Of a stretch of DNA of 60,130 nucleotides, positions 35,959 to 44,793 are shown one piece after another; position 1 is the first letter of the stretch, and every line of letters starts with the position of its first letter. The position numbers and the translations under genes are program-made. This DNA is from Paraburkholderia sp. CNPSo 3274 (GTDB lineage: Bacteria; Pseudomonadota; Gammaproteobacteria; Burkholderiales; Burkholderiaceae). The DNA lies in assembly GCF_024206475.1 (NCBI RefSeq), contig NZ_JAMBPR010000055.1:1-60130 (forward strand), in the 5' to 3' direction. Under the pieces are notes generated by a model. That model saw only the letters and a list, made by a program, of their open reading frames with translations. It was not told the origin of the DNA and made no database searches.

Positions 35959-36417
35959 TCAACTCGCCGCCATCCCTTTTTCGGCCAGCTCCTTTTTCGC
36001 GCTTTCGTTCTTGGTCAGGTGCGTCAGGCCCATGCCGCGCAGAACGTTCGGCGCCTTCGTGTACTGGATATTGTCATAGCCCACGATCTCGATGCGATTG
36101 CCCCAGGGATCGCGAAAATCCAGAAACGGACCGTCGAGCGGCTTGACTCCCGCCGCCTTGAGCGCGGCGCGCGCCGCCTCCTTGTCGTCGACAACGAGGC
36201 CGACATGCCGGCCGTCATCGGCGGGCTGTTTGCGTCCCGCCTGCAACGCGATGAATTGATCGCCAAGATCGATGAAGGCCATCGTCTTGCTCTTGCCACG
36301 CAATTGAAAGTCGAAGATGCGGCCATAGAAAGCCAGCGCTTCCTCGATATCGCCAACTTCGAGCGCAACGTGGTTGAAGCCGATGGCGCGCGGCTTGGTG
36401 GTTGTGGTGTCAACCAT
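35959..36417 (-). CDS. VOC (glyoxalase/bleomycin-resistance) superfamily protein
   Basis: A 152-residue VOC-fold metalloprotein. HVALEVGDIEEALAFYGRIF opens the first beta-alpha-beta module with the likely metal-binding His. The second module contains HVGLVVDDKEAARAALKAAG and the substrate-side motif GPFLDFRDPWGNRIEIVGYD with the Glu ligand. The ATG at 36417 follows an excellent AGAAGGAGG. It may be a lyase, dioxygenase or binding protein; the substrate is unknown. It is divergent from the radical SAM gene with 224 bases between. Confidence 0.83.
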   Translation of the reverse strand: MVDTTTTKPRAIGFNHVALEVGDIEEALAFYGRIFDFQLRGKSKTMAFIDLGDQFIALQAGRKQPADDGRHVGLVVDDKEAARAALKAAGVKPLDGPFLDFRDPWGNRIEIVGYDNIQYTKAPNVLRGMGLTHLTKNESAKKELAEKGMAAS

Positions 36418-36641
36418 TTCACCTCCTTCTGCAATCCGTGCATAGCGGTCACAAACTCGCCCGGAACTGACTTCCCGGTGAGACATCTCTAGTATGGGGT
36501 TGGAAGTCGTCTGACACTAGCCGGTCAAACAGGATTTGTTTGAGTCATTATCTGGAAAAATATCGTACCCGATCCAGCGCGCGTGCCGGGCGTAACCTAT
36601 GATGGTTCGTGCGGAACGAGTCGGCAAACCGTGAGGGCACC

Positions 36642-37808
36642 ATGGACAGGACAGAGCGGACCATCAAGTGGCGCAGTTTGCCAAATGTAAGCAACGGCGC
36701 GAGCGAGCCGCGCAATCCACTGCCTGCGGTCTGCGACGTTTCGGTTACGAACGTTTGCAACGCCGCATGCGACTTCTGCGGCTTTTCGCGTGAGAAGAAA
36801 CTGGCCGGCCCGCGCCGGTATATCGATCCTGATGCGTTCGCGCGTGCGATGCCGATGCTTCGCAAACGCAGGATTCGCTACATGACGCTGCAGGGCGGCG
36901 AGCCTCTGGTTCACCCGCAAATCGAATCGCTCGTAGACTCGGCCACGAAAGCCGGCATCCAGTGCGGCCTGATCACGAACGGCTGGTTCCTCCCCCGCCA
37001 CATCAAGCAACTGGCCGCCGCCGGCCTCCAGCGTCTCCTGATTTCGATCGATAGCGCAGACATGAGCGAGCACGAGCGCAATCGCGGCCTGCCCGGCCTT
37101 GCGGCCCGCATCCGCGAGGGCATCGTTCAGGCGCACGCCTTCGGCATTCCGGTCTGCGCAACGGTTACGGTGAGCCATCTGGTCCGTTACGCATCGCTTC
37201 CCGAAACACTGAACCGGCTTGGCTTCGATTCCGTGGTGTTTTCCTATCCAAGGCGCGAGGCATTCGGTTCCACATCGCTTGTGTATGACGAAAATTCGAC
37301 GCTGGTCGACCTCAGCCGTGACGAACTACTCGAAGCATTGAGTGCAATCGAGCGCCTCAAGAAGCGCTTTCGTGTAATGGACCCGGGCGCTGCACTGGAC
37401 GAGGTCGCGCGGTTCGTGCGCGGCGAACAGCAACTCATTCCGTGTATCGCTGGCAGCAAGTATTTTTATATCGACTGGAACCTCGATGTCTGGCGTTGCG
37501 AACCGTGGCATGAGCCCATGGGCTCCGTCTTCGACCTCGACCGCCTGCCCGATCAACGGGAACCGTGCAACGCCTGCATGATGGGATGCTACCGGCATGC
37601 CAGCGTCCTGATGCACGGTGCAAAGGCCGTCACTGACTCGGTCTATGCGCTGGGCAGAGGCGAACTTCGCTCTGCGGTCGGCTTGTTGTTCCAGCGCGGC
37701 GTTGCGTATTCGCTGTGGGCACTTGCCACGGAAGAATTGCCTCGAACGGCGCTTGCCGCATTAGCAGGACGGACCGGCGGCCGGCGTTCGTCGCCGCAAA
37801 GCACATGA
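36642..37808 (+). CDS. orphan radical SAM protein with C-terminal cysteine cluster
   Basis: A 388-residue radical SAM enzyme. The [4Fe-4S]-binding CxxxCxxC is Cys39, Cys43 and Cys46 (NVCNAACDFCGF). LQGGEP is the GGE SAM-binding motif. After the barrel, CIAGSKYFYIDWNLDVWRCEPW and CNACMMGCYR supply further cysteines, like a SPASM/twitch-type auxiliary cluster. Such enzymes often modify peptides or sugars. The ATG at 36642 (GTGAGGG upstream) gives a standard N-terminus; the frame extends to 36609. No precursor peptide, transporter or glycosyltransferase is adjacent, so substrate and pathway are unknown. Confidence 0.85.
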   Translation: MDRTERTIKWRSLPNVSNGASEPRNPLPAVCDVSVTNVCNAACDFCGFSREKKLAGPRRYIDPDAFARAMPMLRKRRIRYMTLQGGEPLVHPQIESLVDSATKAGIQCGLITNGWFLPRHIKQLAAAGLQRLLISIDSADMSEHERNRGLPGLAARIREGIVQAHAFGIPVCATVTVSHLVRYASLPETLNRLGFDSVVFSYPRREAFGSTSLVYDENSTLVDLSRDELLEALSAIERLKKRFRVMDPGAALDEVARFVRGEQQLIPCIAGSKYFYIDWNLDVWRCEPWHEPMGSVFDLDRLPDQREPCNACMMGCYRHASVLMHGAKAVTDSVYALGRGELRSAVGLLFQRGVAYSLWALATEELPRTALAALAGRTGGRRSSPQST

Positions 37809-37900
37809 ATCGAGGCTATCAGGCGAACGACGATCCGGCGCTGAAATTCGCGATCTACGCGCCGGTCAGCGCGGACGCCTGAGCCTGCAACGGCTAGCGC

Positions 37901-39232
37901 TCAATCGCTCAACGCAGATAGCCGCTCGACAATCTCATCGAATGAAGGCCGCGTCTCGACTTGCTCGCACAAACACTCTGCGATCAGCGCATCGAACCCA
38001 GCGGCGCGATCATGGGCCTCTCCGGCCAGACGTTGCGCGAGTTCTTCCAGCAGGCAGCCGAACGCGCGCACCTCGATGCGCTCGAGCGTCTGCGCCTGTG
38101 CGCGATCGTCGATATCGTGAAAGGACGCCGCGCCGAAGTCGCCGAGCAATACATGCCCTGAGCCGTCGTGCAGGATGTTGTGCGCATAGAGATCGCCGTG
38201 CATGATCCCGCGCCCGTGCAGATGCCGCGCCGCCGATGCGATCCCGCGTGCGATATGCAACGCAACCGGCCGGTCGAACCGTACATCGGCCGCATAAACG
38301 TCACGCGTACACGAGTCGAGGCTCGGAGGCCCGGCGAGATTGGCGAACGACGGATGGATCAGCTCCATCACGAGGCCATGCTCGCCCAGCGGATGACCCG
38401 TGGCCTTGCCGAGCACCGGGATGAGGTTCGGGTGCGGGCCGGCTTGCAGACACGCGGCCATTTCGAGCTCCGGCAAACCGTCGCTCGTCACCGCGCCCTT
38501 GAACAGCTTGACGGCGACCGCCGTCACCGGATGCCCGTCGCGCAGGAGACGCGTCGCGCGATGCGTCACGCCCGATGCGCCCTCGCCGAGCGTTTGTCCA
38601 AGCGCGAGCGTATGCCAGTCGATATCGGGCACCGGCGCATCGGCCAGCGCCATCTGCTCGCGCGCGACGTTCAGGGGATTGCCGGCGTAGGCGAGCCACG
38701 CGAGCCGCGGCAAGCGCAACAGCCAGTCGGGCAAGGCGTCGAGCCGGTTCGCCGAAATCCGCAGCAGTTCGAGCCGGCTACAAGCGGCCATCGTCTCGGG
38801 CAACGAGCGCAGCCGATTGCCGGCGAGCATCAGCTTCTGCAGATTCGGACGCTCGCCGATTTCGGGCGGCAGCACGTCGACGTCGTTATCGGTCAGGATC
38901 AGCCAGCGCAATTGCGCTGGCAGCGCGCGCCCCGAAACGTGGCGGATGCGGTTCGCCTTGAAGCCGACCATGCTCAGCGATTCGCAGTCGCCGAGTACGG
39001 GCGGCAACCCGGTGAACCGGTTATTCGAGGCGAACAGAATGCGCAGGTGGCGCAGCCTCGCCAGGTCGTCCGGCAGCGACGTGAGCGCATTGCCCGAGAG
39101 GTCGAGCACCTCCAGGGTGTCGGCAAGGTCGAAGACCTCGCGCGGAAATTCGGTCAACCCGCAGGCGAGCTTGAGCTGTCGTGCGCCGGCGAGTCGCCCG
39201 TCACGCAGTTGTTCGAGGGTAGCGGTCTTCAC
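37901..39232 (-). CDS. leucine-rich-repeat protein fused to a eukaryote-like protein kinase
   Basis: A 443-residue two-part protein. Residues about 37-188 form seven leucine-rich repeats of the LxxLxLxxNxLxxLP type (for example LEVLDLSGNALTSLP). Residues about 208-440 form a protein-kinase-like domain with the glycine loop GEGASG (216-221), the VAIK-type VKLFK with Lys242, a catalytic loop HGDLYAHN (345-352; HGD where most kinases have HRD) and DFG at 365-367. No membrane segment or signal peptide. The retained Lys, Asp, Asn and DFG suggest activity, while HGD is a known variant in LPS-type or small-molecule kinases. Partner and target are unknown. It converges on the radical SAM gene. Confidence 0.85.
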   Translation of the reverse strand: MKTATLEQLRDGRLAGARQLKLACGLTEFPREVFDLADTLEVLDLSGNALTSLPDDLARLRHLRILFASNNRFTGLPPVLGDCESLSMVGFKANRIRHVSGRALPAQLRWLILTDNDVDVLPPEIGERPNLQKLMLAGNRLRSLPETMAACSRLELLRISANRLDALPDWLLRLPRLAWLAYAGNPLNVAREQMALADAPVPDIDWHTLALGQTLGEGASGVTHRATRLLRDGHPVTAVAVKLFKGAVTSDGLPELEMAACLQAGPHPNLIPVLGKATGHPLGEHGLVMELIHPSFANLAGPPSLDSCTRDVYAADVRFDRPVALHIARGIASAARHLHGRGIMHGDLYAHNILHDGSGHVLLGDFGAASFHDIDDRAQAQTLERIEVRAFGCLLEELAQRLAGEAHDRAAGFDALIAECLCEQVETRPSFDEIVERLSALSD

Positions 39233-39359
39233 GCGTGAATGAAATCAAATAATGGCAAGGAAGTCGCAAGCGCCGCTGCACAACGCGGCGCCGACCATCG
39301 CAATTCTAGCGGGTCGCTCGCCACGATCGCATTTCCGGCTGCATTTCGACCTGCATTCT

Positions 39360-40508
39360 TCAAGAACGCGCCTGGTCGCTCGCGGCAGCTTGCTCATGCA
39401 CGCTCGTTGCGGACCAGCCGCCGCCCAGCACCTTGTATAGCGTGACCTGATTCGAGAGCTTCGCGAGCTCGTCGGTGACGAGTTGCTCCTGAGCGGTATA
39501 GAGCGTGCGCTGCGCGGTCAGCACGGTCAGGAAGCTGTCGGTACCGGTCTTGTAGCGTGCCTGCGCGAGATCGTAGTAATCCTGCGCCGATTTCACGTAG
39601 TCGCGGTCCGCCTCGACCTGATCGACATAGGTCGCGCGCCCCGCCAGTGCGTTCGACACTTCCTTGAATGCCGTCTGGATCGCCTTTTCGTAATCGGCCA
39701 CGTCGATAACCTTCTCGATCTTCGCAACATCGAGCGACGCCTTGTTGCTGCCGTAATCGAAGATCGGCATCGTGATCGACGGCGCGAACGTCCACGCGCC
39801 CGTGCTCGCCTTGAATAGCTGCGAGAGGCTCGTGCTGGCCGTGCCGGCGCTCGCTGTCAGCCCGATCTTGGGAAAGAACGCCGCGCGTGCGGCGCCGATG
39901 TTCGCGTTCGCCGCCTTGAGCGTATGCTCCGCCTCGATGATATCGGGCCGCCGCGCGAGCAAATCGGACGGGATGCCCGCATCGACGTCGGCGAACATGG
40001 CGTCGCTCTCCAGCAGCGTGGGCTCAGTGGCGAAGTCATCGGGCAACGGACAGCCAATCTCCGCGATCAGATTGTTGCGGTCCTGCGCGACCGCGCGCGT
40101 GTACGACGCCACGCTCGCGCGTGCGCTCGCCAGCGAGGTCTGCGCCTCGCGCACGTCCTGAAGCGACGCGCTGCCGATCTTCATCATGCTCATCGTGAGG
40201 TCGTAGGTGCTCTGGTCGGCCGCGGCGGTGTCGGTCGAGACCTTCAGCAAAGTCTCGTCGGAGAGCAATTGCAGATAGTCGGTCGCCACATCTGCCACGA
40301 GCGAAAGCTGCGTGCTGGTGCGCGAGGCCTGCGTCGACAGATAGTCCTCGAGCGCCTGGCGCTTCAGGCTTCGAATGCGCCCAAAGAAGTCGATTTCCCA
40401 TGATGTCGTGCCGATCGACACGGTGTTCGAGTGGCTGACCGCGCCATCGGTGCGCGTGTTCGTGAGCGAGCCGCCGGCGTCGATCGTCGGGGCCAGCTCC
40501 GCGCGCGG
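39360..40508 (-). pseudogene. RND efflux outer-membrane factor (OprM-like), N-terminally truncated
   Basis: About 383 codons match the C-terminal three quarters of an OprM/TolC-like outer-membrane efflux lipoprotein: RAELAPTIDAGG near the break, then SLVADVATDYLQLLSD, RRPDIIEAEHTLKAANANIG, FAPSITMPIFDYGSN and VTLYKVLGGGW at the end. The signal peptide and lipobox are missing. Upstream of about 40508 the sequence changes abruptly into a fragment of an RND pump in another frame. The gene cannot be exported and is called a pseudogene. It is the second half of a double-deletion scar. Confidence 0.8.
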
Positions 40509-40813
40509 GAGGTCATCAGGATCGGCCGCAAACGCTGGTGCGCCGCTTCGAGCGTAGCCTCGACGAGCCCACGGCCCTGTTCCTGGAGGTCCTTCGCGAA
40601 TTCGACGATCAGAATCGCGTTCTTCGTTGCGAGGCCGATTGTCGTCAGCAGGCCGACCTTGAAATAGACGTCGTTCGACAGCCCGCGCAAATGCGCGCCC
40701 AACAACGCGCCAAGCACGCCGATCGGCACCACGAGAATGACCGCGAGCGGTACCGACCAGCTCTCGTACAGCCCCGCGAGGCACAGGAACACCACGATCA
40801 GCGAAATCGCATA
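40508..40813 (-). pseudogene. RND inner-membrane pump (AcrB/MexB-like), internal fragment
   Basis: About 100 codons from the late part of an RND pump: YAISLIVVFLCLAGLYESWS, GALLGAHLRGLSNDVYFKVG, TKNAILIVEFAKDL and LRPILMTS, corresponding to the penultimate transmembrane region of AcrB-type proteins. Both sides are broken. At about 40813 it abuts a TetR-regulator 3' end on the other strand; at about 40508 it is fused, out of frame, to the outer-membrane factor. More than 900 residues expected for a complete pump are absent. Confidence 0.82.
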
Positions 40814-41043
40814 GCGCGATCGAGGCGGGCACAATTCGGCCGTGTGACCCAGGCGTCGCGGCTCACCATCTGCTGGCGCTTCTCGAAGCCGAGTTGGTCG
40901 AAATCGCGACGCTTGGTTACGAGGTCAAAGTCTCGCGCGCGAAATTGCTGGAGGTCGTGAACCGGGCAGTAGACGTATTTCTCGCGGGCTATGCCGTGGC
41001 AGCGCCGCAAGCAAACCGCAAGGGTCCGCAGAACGCAAAATGA
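40813..41043 (+). pseudogene. TetR/AcrR-family regulator, C-terminal fragment
   Basis: From about 40813 to the TGA at 41041-41043 the plus strand encodes about 76 residues typical of the C-terminal ligand domain of TetR regulators with AefR-like ends: AIEAGTIRPCDPGVAAHHLL, then ALLEAELVEIATLGYEV and VVNRAVDVFLAGYAV. No start codon or helix-turn-helix is present. RND efflux operons are often governed by a divergent tetR, so this fragment and the neighbouring pump pieces are best explained as one deleted locus. Confidence 0.65.
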
Positions 41044-41071
41044 TCGCGGGCTTCGCGAGCGCAAGCCCGCG

Positions 41072-41527
41072 TCAGCAAGGCGCGACTTCCGGAATCATCG
41101 CAGCCTGCCCATGCAGCACGCCGGCTTCGTCGATCAACTGCCATACAGTCGCGCGCTCGATCCAGAAGCGCTGCCCCGACTTCGTAATGCGGATGCCGCG
41201 ATAGTCTTTCACGAAGCCTTCGCGCGTCACCGAATCGAGAAATGCCTGCCGCTCGCTACGCTCGGGCGCCTGCGCAGAAAGACGCGAAGGCAACGCCGTG
41301 ATTTCGCCCCAGTCGTAGCCGAAGATCGCTTGTGCGCGACGATTGCCATACATGAACACGGGGTCCGCCTGCGTGCCGTGCGCAAGCAAGCCGAACGGCG
41401 CGCGCTCGTAGAGCCAGGCCGCGCCCTCTGTGTCGCTCATGCCTTCGGGCACGAGCGCAATACCCAACAGGCGGCGATAGCTGTTTGTGAGAAGGCGAAA
41501 AAATTCGGTTTCCGTGTTCGGCGCCAT
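41072..41527 (-). CDS. MEKHLA-domain (PAS-like) protein
   Basis: A 151-residue protein consisting of a single MEKHLA domain, a PAS-like fold: YRRLLGIALVPEG, then the PAS-like stretch MYGNRRAQAIFGYDWGEITA and LSAQAPERSERQAFLDSV, followed by ITKSGQRFWIERATVWQLID. Such bacterial proteins may bind a small ligand or sense redox state, but no role is established. It lies right beside the RND scar, transcribed leftwards, and has no clear partner. Confidence 0.8.
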   Translation of the reverse strand: MAPNTETEFFRLLTNSYRRLLGIALVPEGMSDTEGAAWLYERAPFGLLAHGTQADPVFMYGNRRAQAIFGYDWGEITALPSRLSAQAPERSERQAFLDSVTREGFVKDYRGIRITKSGQRFWIERATVWQLIDEAGVLHGQAAMIPEVAPC

Positions 41528-42283
41528 TCAGACTGGCTCCTTCGAATCGAGGGGTTGCTTGCGCGCTGCGCAATTCTATCAACCGCGAGTGAAAGCGCGC
41601 GCCCAGCCCAGCGGCACATACCGCCGACACAAACGCGATAAAAACGGATACGTGTGCGCGTCAGGCGAGCTGGAATATGACCGATACGCCGGGTGTTCTG
41701 TTAGCGGGGCAACATCATTAGTCCGCAAATGGAACCACACTATCTGAACACCGGCGCGTGTATCGGCGCAATTCGCAGACCGGTCAGATCGAGGCACTGG
41801 AAAGCGCCAGGAGCTGGGTGTCGCTGCATCCGTCGCTTCACCGTCCCTCGCCTCAACCGTATCTCGCCACGCTGGACAGCTAGTTATTTCGCAAACCTTA
41901 TTATTTCATGGCTACGCGATTGAAAGGCCATCCAAAATCGCTGCGACGCTGGCTTTCCCTGAGTTGTTCTGGCTGCTGGGTGGCTGCGTGATAACCGGCA
42001 TTGTGTTTTTTGCGAGCGACGTGCACGCCTCGAATTGCGCGGCACGGGGCGGCGGCACGTCAACACCAGACCCGGACTCTGCGGCCGAGTCCCCCGTGGA
42101 TGCCGCCCTTCCCTTCATCGCCGAGTTTCATTTCGAAGCGTTTGAAGCGGAGGCCGATCTATAGTTCGCGGCGCCCGCCCGCGCGCAAGGTGTTTGCAAC
42201 GGCTTACGTATGACGAAAGGCGGCGAAATGCGCTAAAGCTCAAGAAGCGCAGGCTCGAGCCGTAATAAGGAGGTCGGCGCGTC
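41528..42283. other. intergenic region upstream of the chemoreceptor gene
   Basis: About 750 bases with no confident gene. It should hold the promoter of the MEKHLA gene and that of the chemoreceptor. A possible 66-codon frame at 41964-42164 (TTG start, no ribosome site) has one strong membrane segment (LLGGCVITGIVFFAS) and a Glu/Ala-rich tail, but is not called as a gene. No tRNA or mobile-element end was seen. Confidence 0.5.
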
Positions 42284-42319
42284 ATGCGCCTTGCATTTTC
42301 AGCCATTCGACCCCCATGA
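42284..42319 (+). CDS. 11-residue leader peptide coupled to chemoreceptor start
   Basis: A minigene encoding MRLAFSAIRPP. It has a strong ribosome site (AAGGAGG at 42267-42273, 10 bases before the ATG). Its stop overlaps the chemoreceptor ATG as ATGA (42316-42319). The chemoreceptor has no ribosome site of its own, so ribosomes finishing this peptide probably reinitiate there. The double proline before the stop could slow termination. Confidence 0.5.
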   Translation: MRLAFSAIRPP

Positions 42320-43857
42320 AACTCAGCCGCAAGATTCCGCTCGCTTTCGCCGCCTCCCTCACCCTCATGTCGGCGGGTGCGTTCTATGGCATCCACACGC
42401 TCAACCAGGCCATCGATACCTACCGCACCACCGTGCAGGACGCCGCCGCGAACGAGCGCATGGTGTCGGCCACGCTCGTCGAGTTCAAGCTGCAGGTGCA
42501 GGAGTGGAAAGACACACTCCTGCGCGGCAAGGACCCGCAAAAACTCGATCGTTACTGGAGCGCGTTTCAGAAGCGCGAGCGCACCGTGAACGATCTCGCC
42601 GCCGCGCTCGAAACGAAACTGCCCGAAGGCGAAGCGCGCACGCTCGTCGCGCAGTTCGCCGAGGCGCACGAGGCGATGGGCCAGGGGTATCGCAAGGGCT
42701 TCGAGGCGTTCAAGGCGGCGGCCGCCGATCCCGTTGCGGGCGATACCGTGGTCGCCGGTGTCGACCGCGCGCCAGCCGAACTGCTCGACCGCGCCGCGCA
42801 GATCATTGCCTCCACCAACGCGCAAGTGGCCGCACAGGCCGCGGTCCAGGCGGCGCATGCCACCATCGTGAGCGCCGCGCTCATGGTGGTCGCGTTCCTG
42901 CTCGCGCTGGCGGGCGGCGTGCTGTTCAGCCGTACGGTAACGAGCCCGCTGGGCCGCGCCGTGGACTTTGCGCGTGAGGTCGCCGACGGCGACCTGTCGA
43001 CCGATCTGCATGCGCATGGCGACGACGAAACAGCAGAACTGCTCACGGCGCTTGCGAAAATGCAGACGAGCCTCGCGCGCGTCGTGAGCGAGGTCCGCAC
43101 CAACGCCGAAGGCGTCGCAACGGCGAGCGCGCAGATCGCCGCGGGCAACCAGAATCTGTCCTCGCGCACCGAAGAGCAGGCAGCGTCGCTCGAAGAAACG
43201 GCCGCGAGCATGGAAGAGCTTACGTCGATCGTACGCATGAACGCCCAGAATGCAGAGCACGTCAGCTCGCTTGCGGGTACGGCGGCGCAGACCGCGGCGC
43301 GCGGCGGCACGGTGATGCGCGGCGTGGTCGGCACGATGCAGTCCATTGCGGACAGCTCGAGCAAGGTCGGCGAGATCATCGGGTTGATCGACGGCATCGC
43401 GTTTCAGACCAACATTCTTGCGCTCAACGCCGCCGTCGAAGCGGCGCGTGCGGGCGAGCAAGGCCGCGGTTTCGCCGTTGTCGCCGGCGAAGTCCGCACG
43501 CTCGCGCAGCGCAGCGCGAGCGCGGCGCGCGAGATCAAGGCGCTCATCGAACAGTCGAAAGAACACGTCGAAAGCGGATCGTCTCAGGTGGCCAGCGCCG
43601 GCCACATCATCGACGAGATCGTCGAAGCCGTGCAGCGAGTTTCCGGCACCGTTCAAGATATTTCGACGGCGTCGCGCGAGCAGTCGACGGGCATCGAGCA
43701 GGTGAATATCGCCGTCACGCAAATGGACGAGGTCACGCAGCAGAACGCGGCGCTCGTGGAGGAGGCATCGGCGGCGACGTACGCGCTGGCCGAGCAGGCG
43801 CACGCGCTTCGCGAGACCGTGGCCGCGTTCAGGCTAAGGGATGGCGCGATTGCCTGA
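42316..43857 (+). CDS. methyl-accepting chemotaxis protein
   Basis: A 513-residue class-I chemoreceptor. The first membrane helix is at about residues 8-28, a periplasmic four-helix-bundle ligand domain at about 30-185, the second helix (VSAALMVVAFLLALAGGVLF) at about 192-212, and HAMP at about 213-265. The signalling tip carries GIAFQTNILALNAAVEAARAG, the CheA/CheW-binding hairpin. Methylation helices flank it. There is no C-terminal pentapeptide for CheR docking. The start lacks its own ribosome site and seems coupled to an 11-codon leader. The ligand is unknown. Confidence 0.95.
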   Translation: MKLSRKIPLAFAASLTLMSAGAFYGIHTLNQAIDTYRTTVQDAAANERMVSATLVEFKLQVQEWKDTLLRGKDPQKLDRYWSAFQKRERTVNDLAAALETKLPEGEARTLVAQFAEAHEAMGQGYRKGFEAFKAAAADPVAGDTVVAGVDRAPAELLDRAAQIIASTNAQVAAQAAVQAAHATIVSAALMVVAFLLALAGGVLFSRTVTSPLGRAVDFAREVADGDLSTDLHAHGDDETAELLTALAKMQTSLARVVSEVRTNAEGVATASAQIAAGNQNLSSRTEEQAASLEETAASMEELTSIVRMNAQNAEHVSSLAGTAAQTAARGGTVMRGVVGTMQSIADSSSKVGEIIGLIDGIAFQTNILALNAAVEAARAGEQGRGFAVVAGEVRTLAQRSASAAREIKALIEQSKEHVESGSSQVASAGHIIDEIVEAVQRVSGTVQDISTASREQSTGIEQVNIAVTQMDEVTQQNAALVEEASAATYALAEQAHALRETVAAFRLRDGAIA

Positions 43858-44000
43858 CTCTATGCGACTGCCGCGCCCGCCCTGGGGACATAACCGCCGC
43901 GGCATGTCCGGCATCTTGCGGGCCAGGCTGACTCCGGTTGATCGCGAGCGTAATATACGCAAGACTATAGCGAACGCTACATTGACCGCTCATTGAGCAG

Positions 44001-44507
44001 ATGCCGGCCCGGAGACTCATGCATGGATATCGCGACCGCCCCCGCAACACCGCTGGGCAAAGTGCCCCGCTCCAGCTCACGGGCAGCCTCGTGCGCCCGC
44101 TGTCCCTCTCGCTAGATGCGCTCAGGCAGTATCCGGCCGTGACGTGCCCGGCGTTCGACCTGCGCTGCTACACGACGCAGCGCTTCATCCGGACGGTCGC
44201 GCCTTATCGCGGCGTACGCCTGACGGACCTGCTCGCGCAGGCCGAACTGCGCAACGACGTGGACGGCGACTTCAAGCGCATGATCTTCCTGGCCGTCGGC
44301 CATGACGGTTACTTCGTGACGTTCTCGTGGCATGAACTGTTCAATACGCCCGTCGGCGAGCAGGTGATCGTCGCGTACGAATGCGGGGACAAGGCGCTCG
44401 ACGCGCAGCACGGCGCCCCCGTGCTGTTTTCGGGTGCCGATCTCGTACCCGCGCCGCGCTACGTCAAACGTCTCGCGCGCATCGAGGCTCGCGTGCTCGC
44501 GCTCTGA
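44001..44507 (+). CDS. small molybdopterin-dependent oxidoreductase-like protein
   Basis: A 168-residue protein matching the compact oxidoreductase molybdopterin-binding domain: LTGSLVRPLSLSLDALRQYP, CPAFDLRCYTTQRFIRTVAPYRGVRLTDLLAQA and SGADLVPAPRYVKRLARIE. Most sulfite-oxidase-fold proteins are longer; this short form contains the core only. No signal peptide is clear, and an alternative ATG lies a few codons in. It may be a cytoplasmic or secreted accessory redox protein. Confidence 0.75.
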   Translation: MPARRLMHGYRDRPRNTAGQSAPLQLTGSLVRPLSLSLDALRQYPAVTCPAFDLRCYTTQRFIRTVAPYRGVRLTDLLAQAELRNDVDGDFKRMIFLAVGHDGYFVTFSWHELFNTPVGEQVIVAYECGDKALDAQHGAPVLFSGADLVPAPRYVKRLARIEARVLAL

Positions 44508-44793
44508 GACCTTTTCCCCGGCTGGCTTGTGCAATGCAGGGCGTCTATGACTGACGCACCCCGCCGCTCGCTTTGTGGCTTTGGCGGCTACTGCCGCCGT
44601 GTTCGCGCTCCAATTTCGTGAGGCGTTCCGCCGCACAAAAACTTCGCTCCCATTGCTTGAAAGCAAATCTTACTAAATGTAAACTTGGCGTAAGCTTTGG
44701 ATTCGGAACCGGTCTTCCCGGGGCTTCTCTCGAACCACGAGTCAAGCCATCGATAATTTAGTCATCCTTTATTTCATTGTCAGGGAGAAGAAC

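Noticed and set aside
37805..37882. 25-codon frame overlapping the radical SAM stop codon (ATGA)
   Set aside because: Starts with a plausible coupling but has no recognisable leader or core motif. Not enough to call it a precursor.
42225..42270. Sigma-28-like promoter (TAAA ... GCCG) before the chemoreceptor
   Set aside because: TAAAGCTC and GCCGTAAT are present, but the spacing is about six bases too long for a sigma-28 site.
42115..43803. 562-codon minus-strand frame antisense to the chemoreceptor
   Set aside because: The sense strand encodes a complete chemoreceptor with all motifs; the antisense translation has no recognisable domain.
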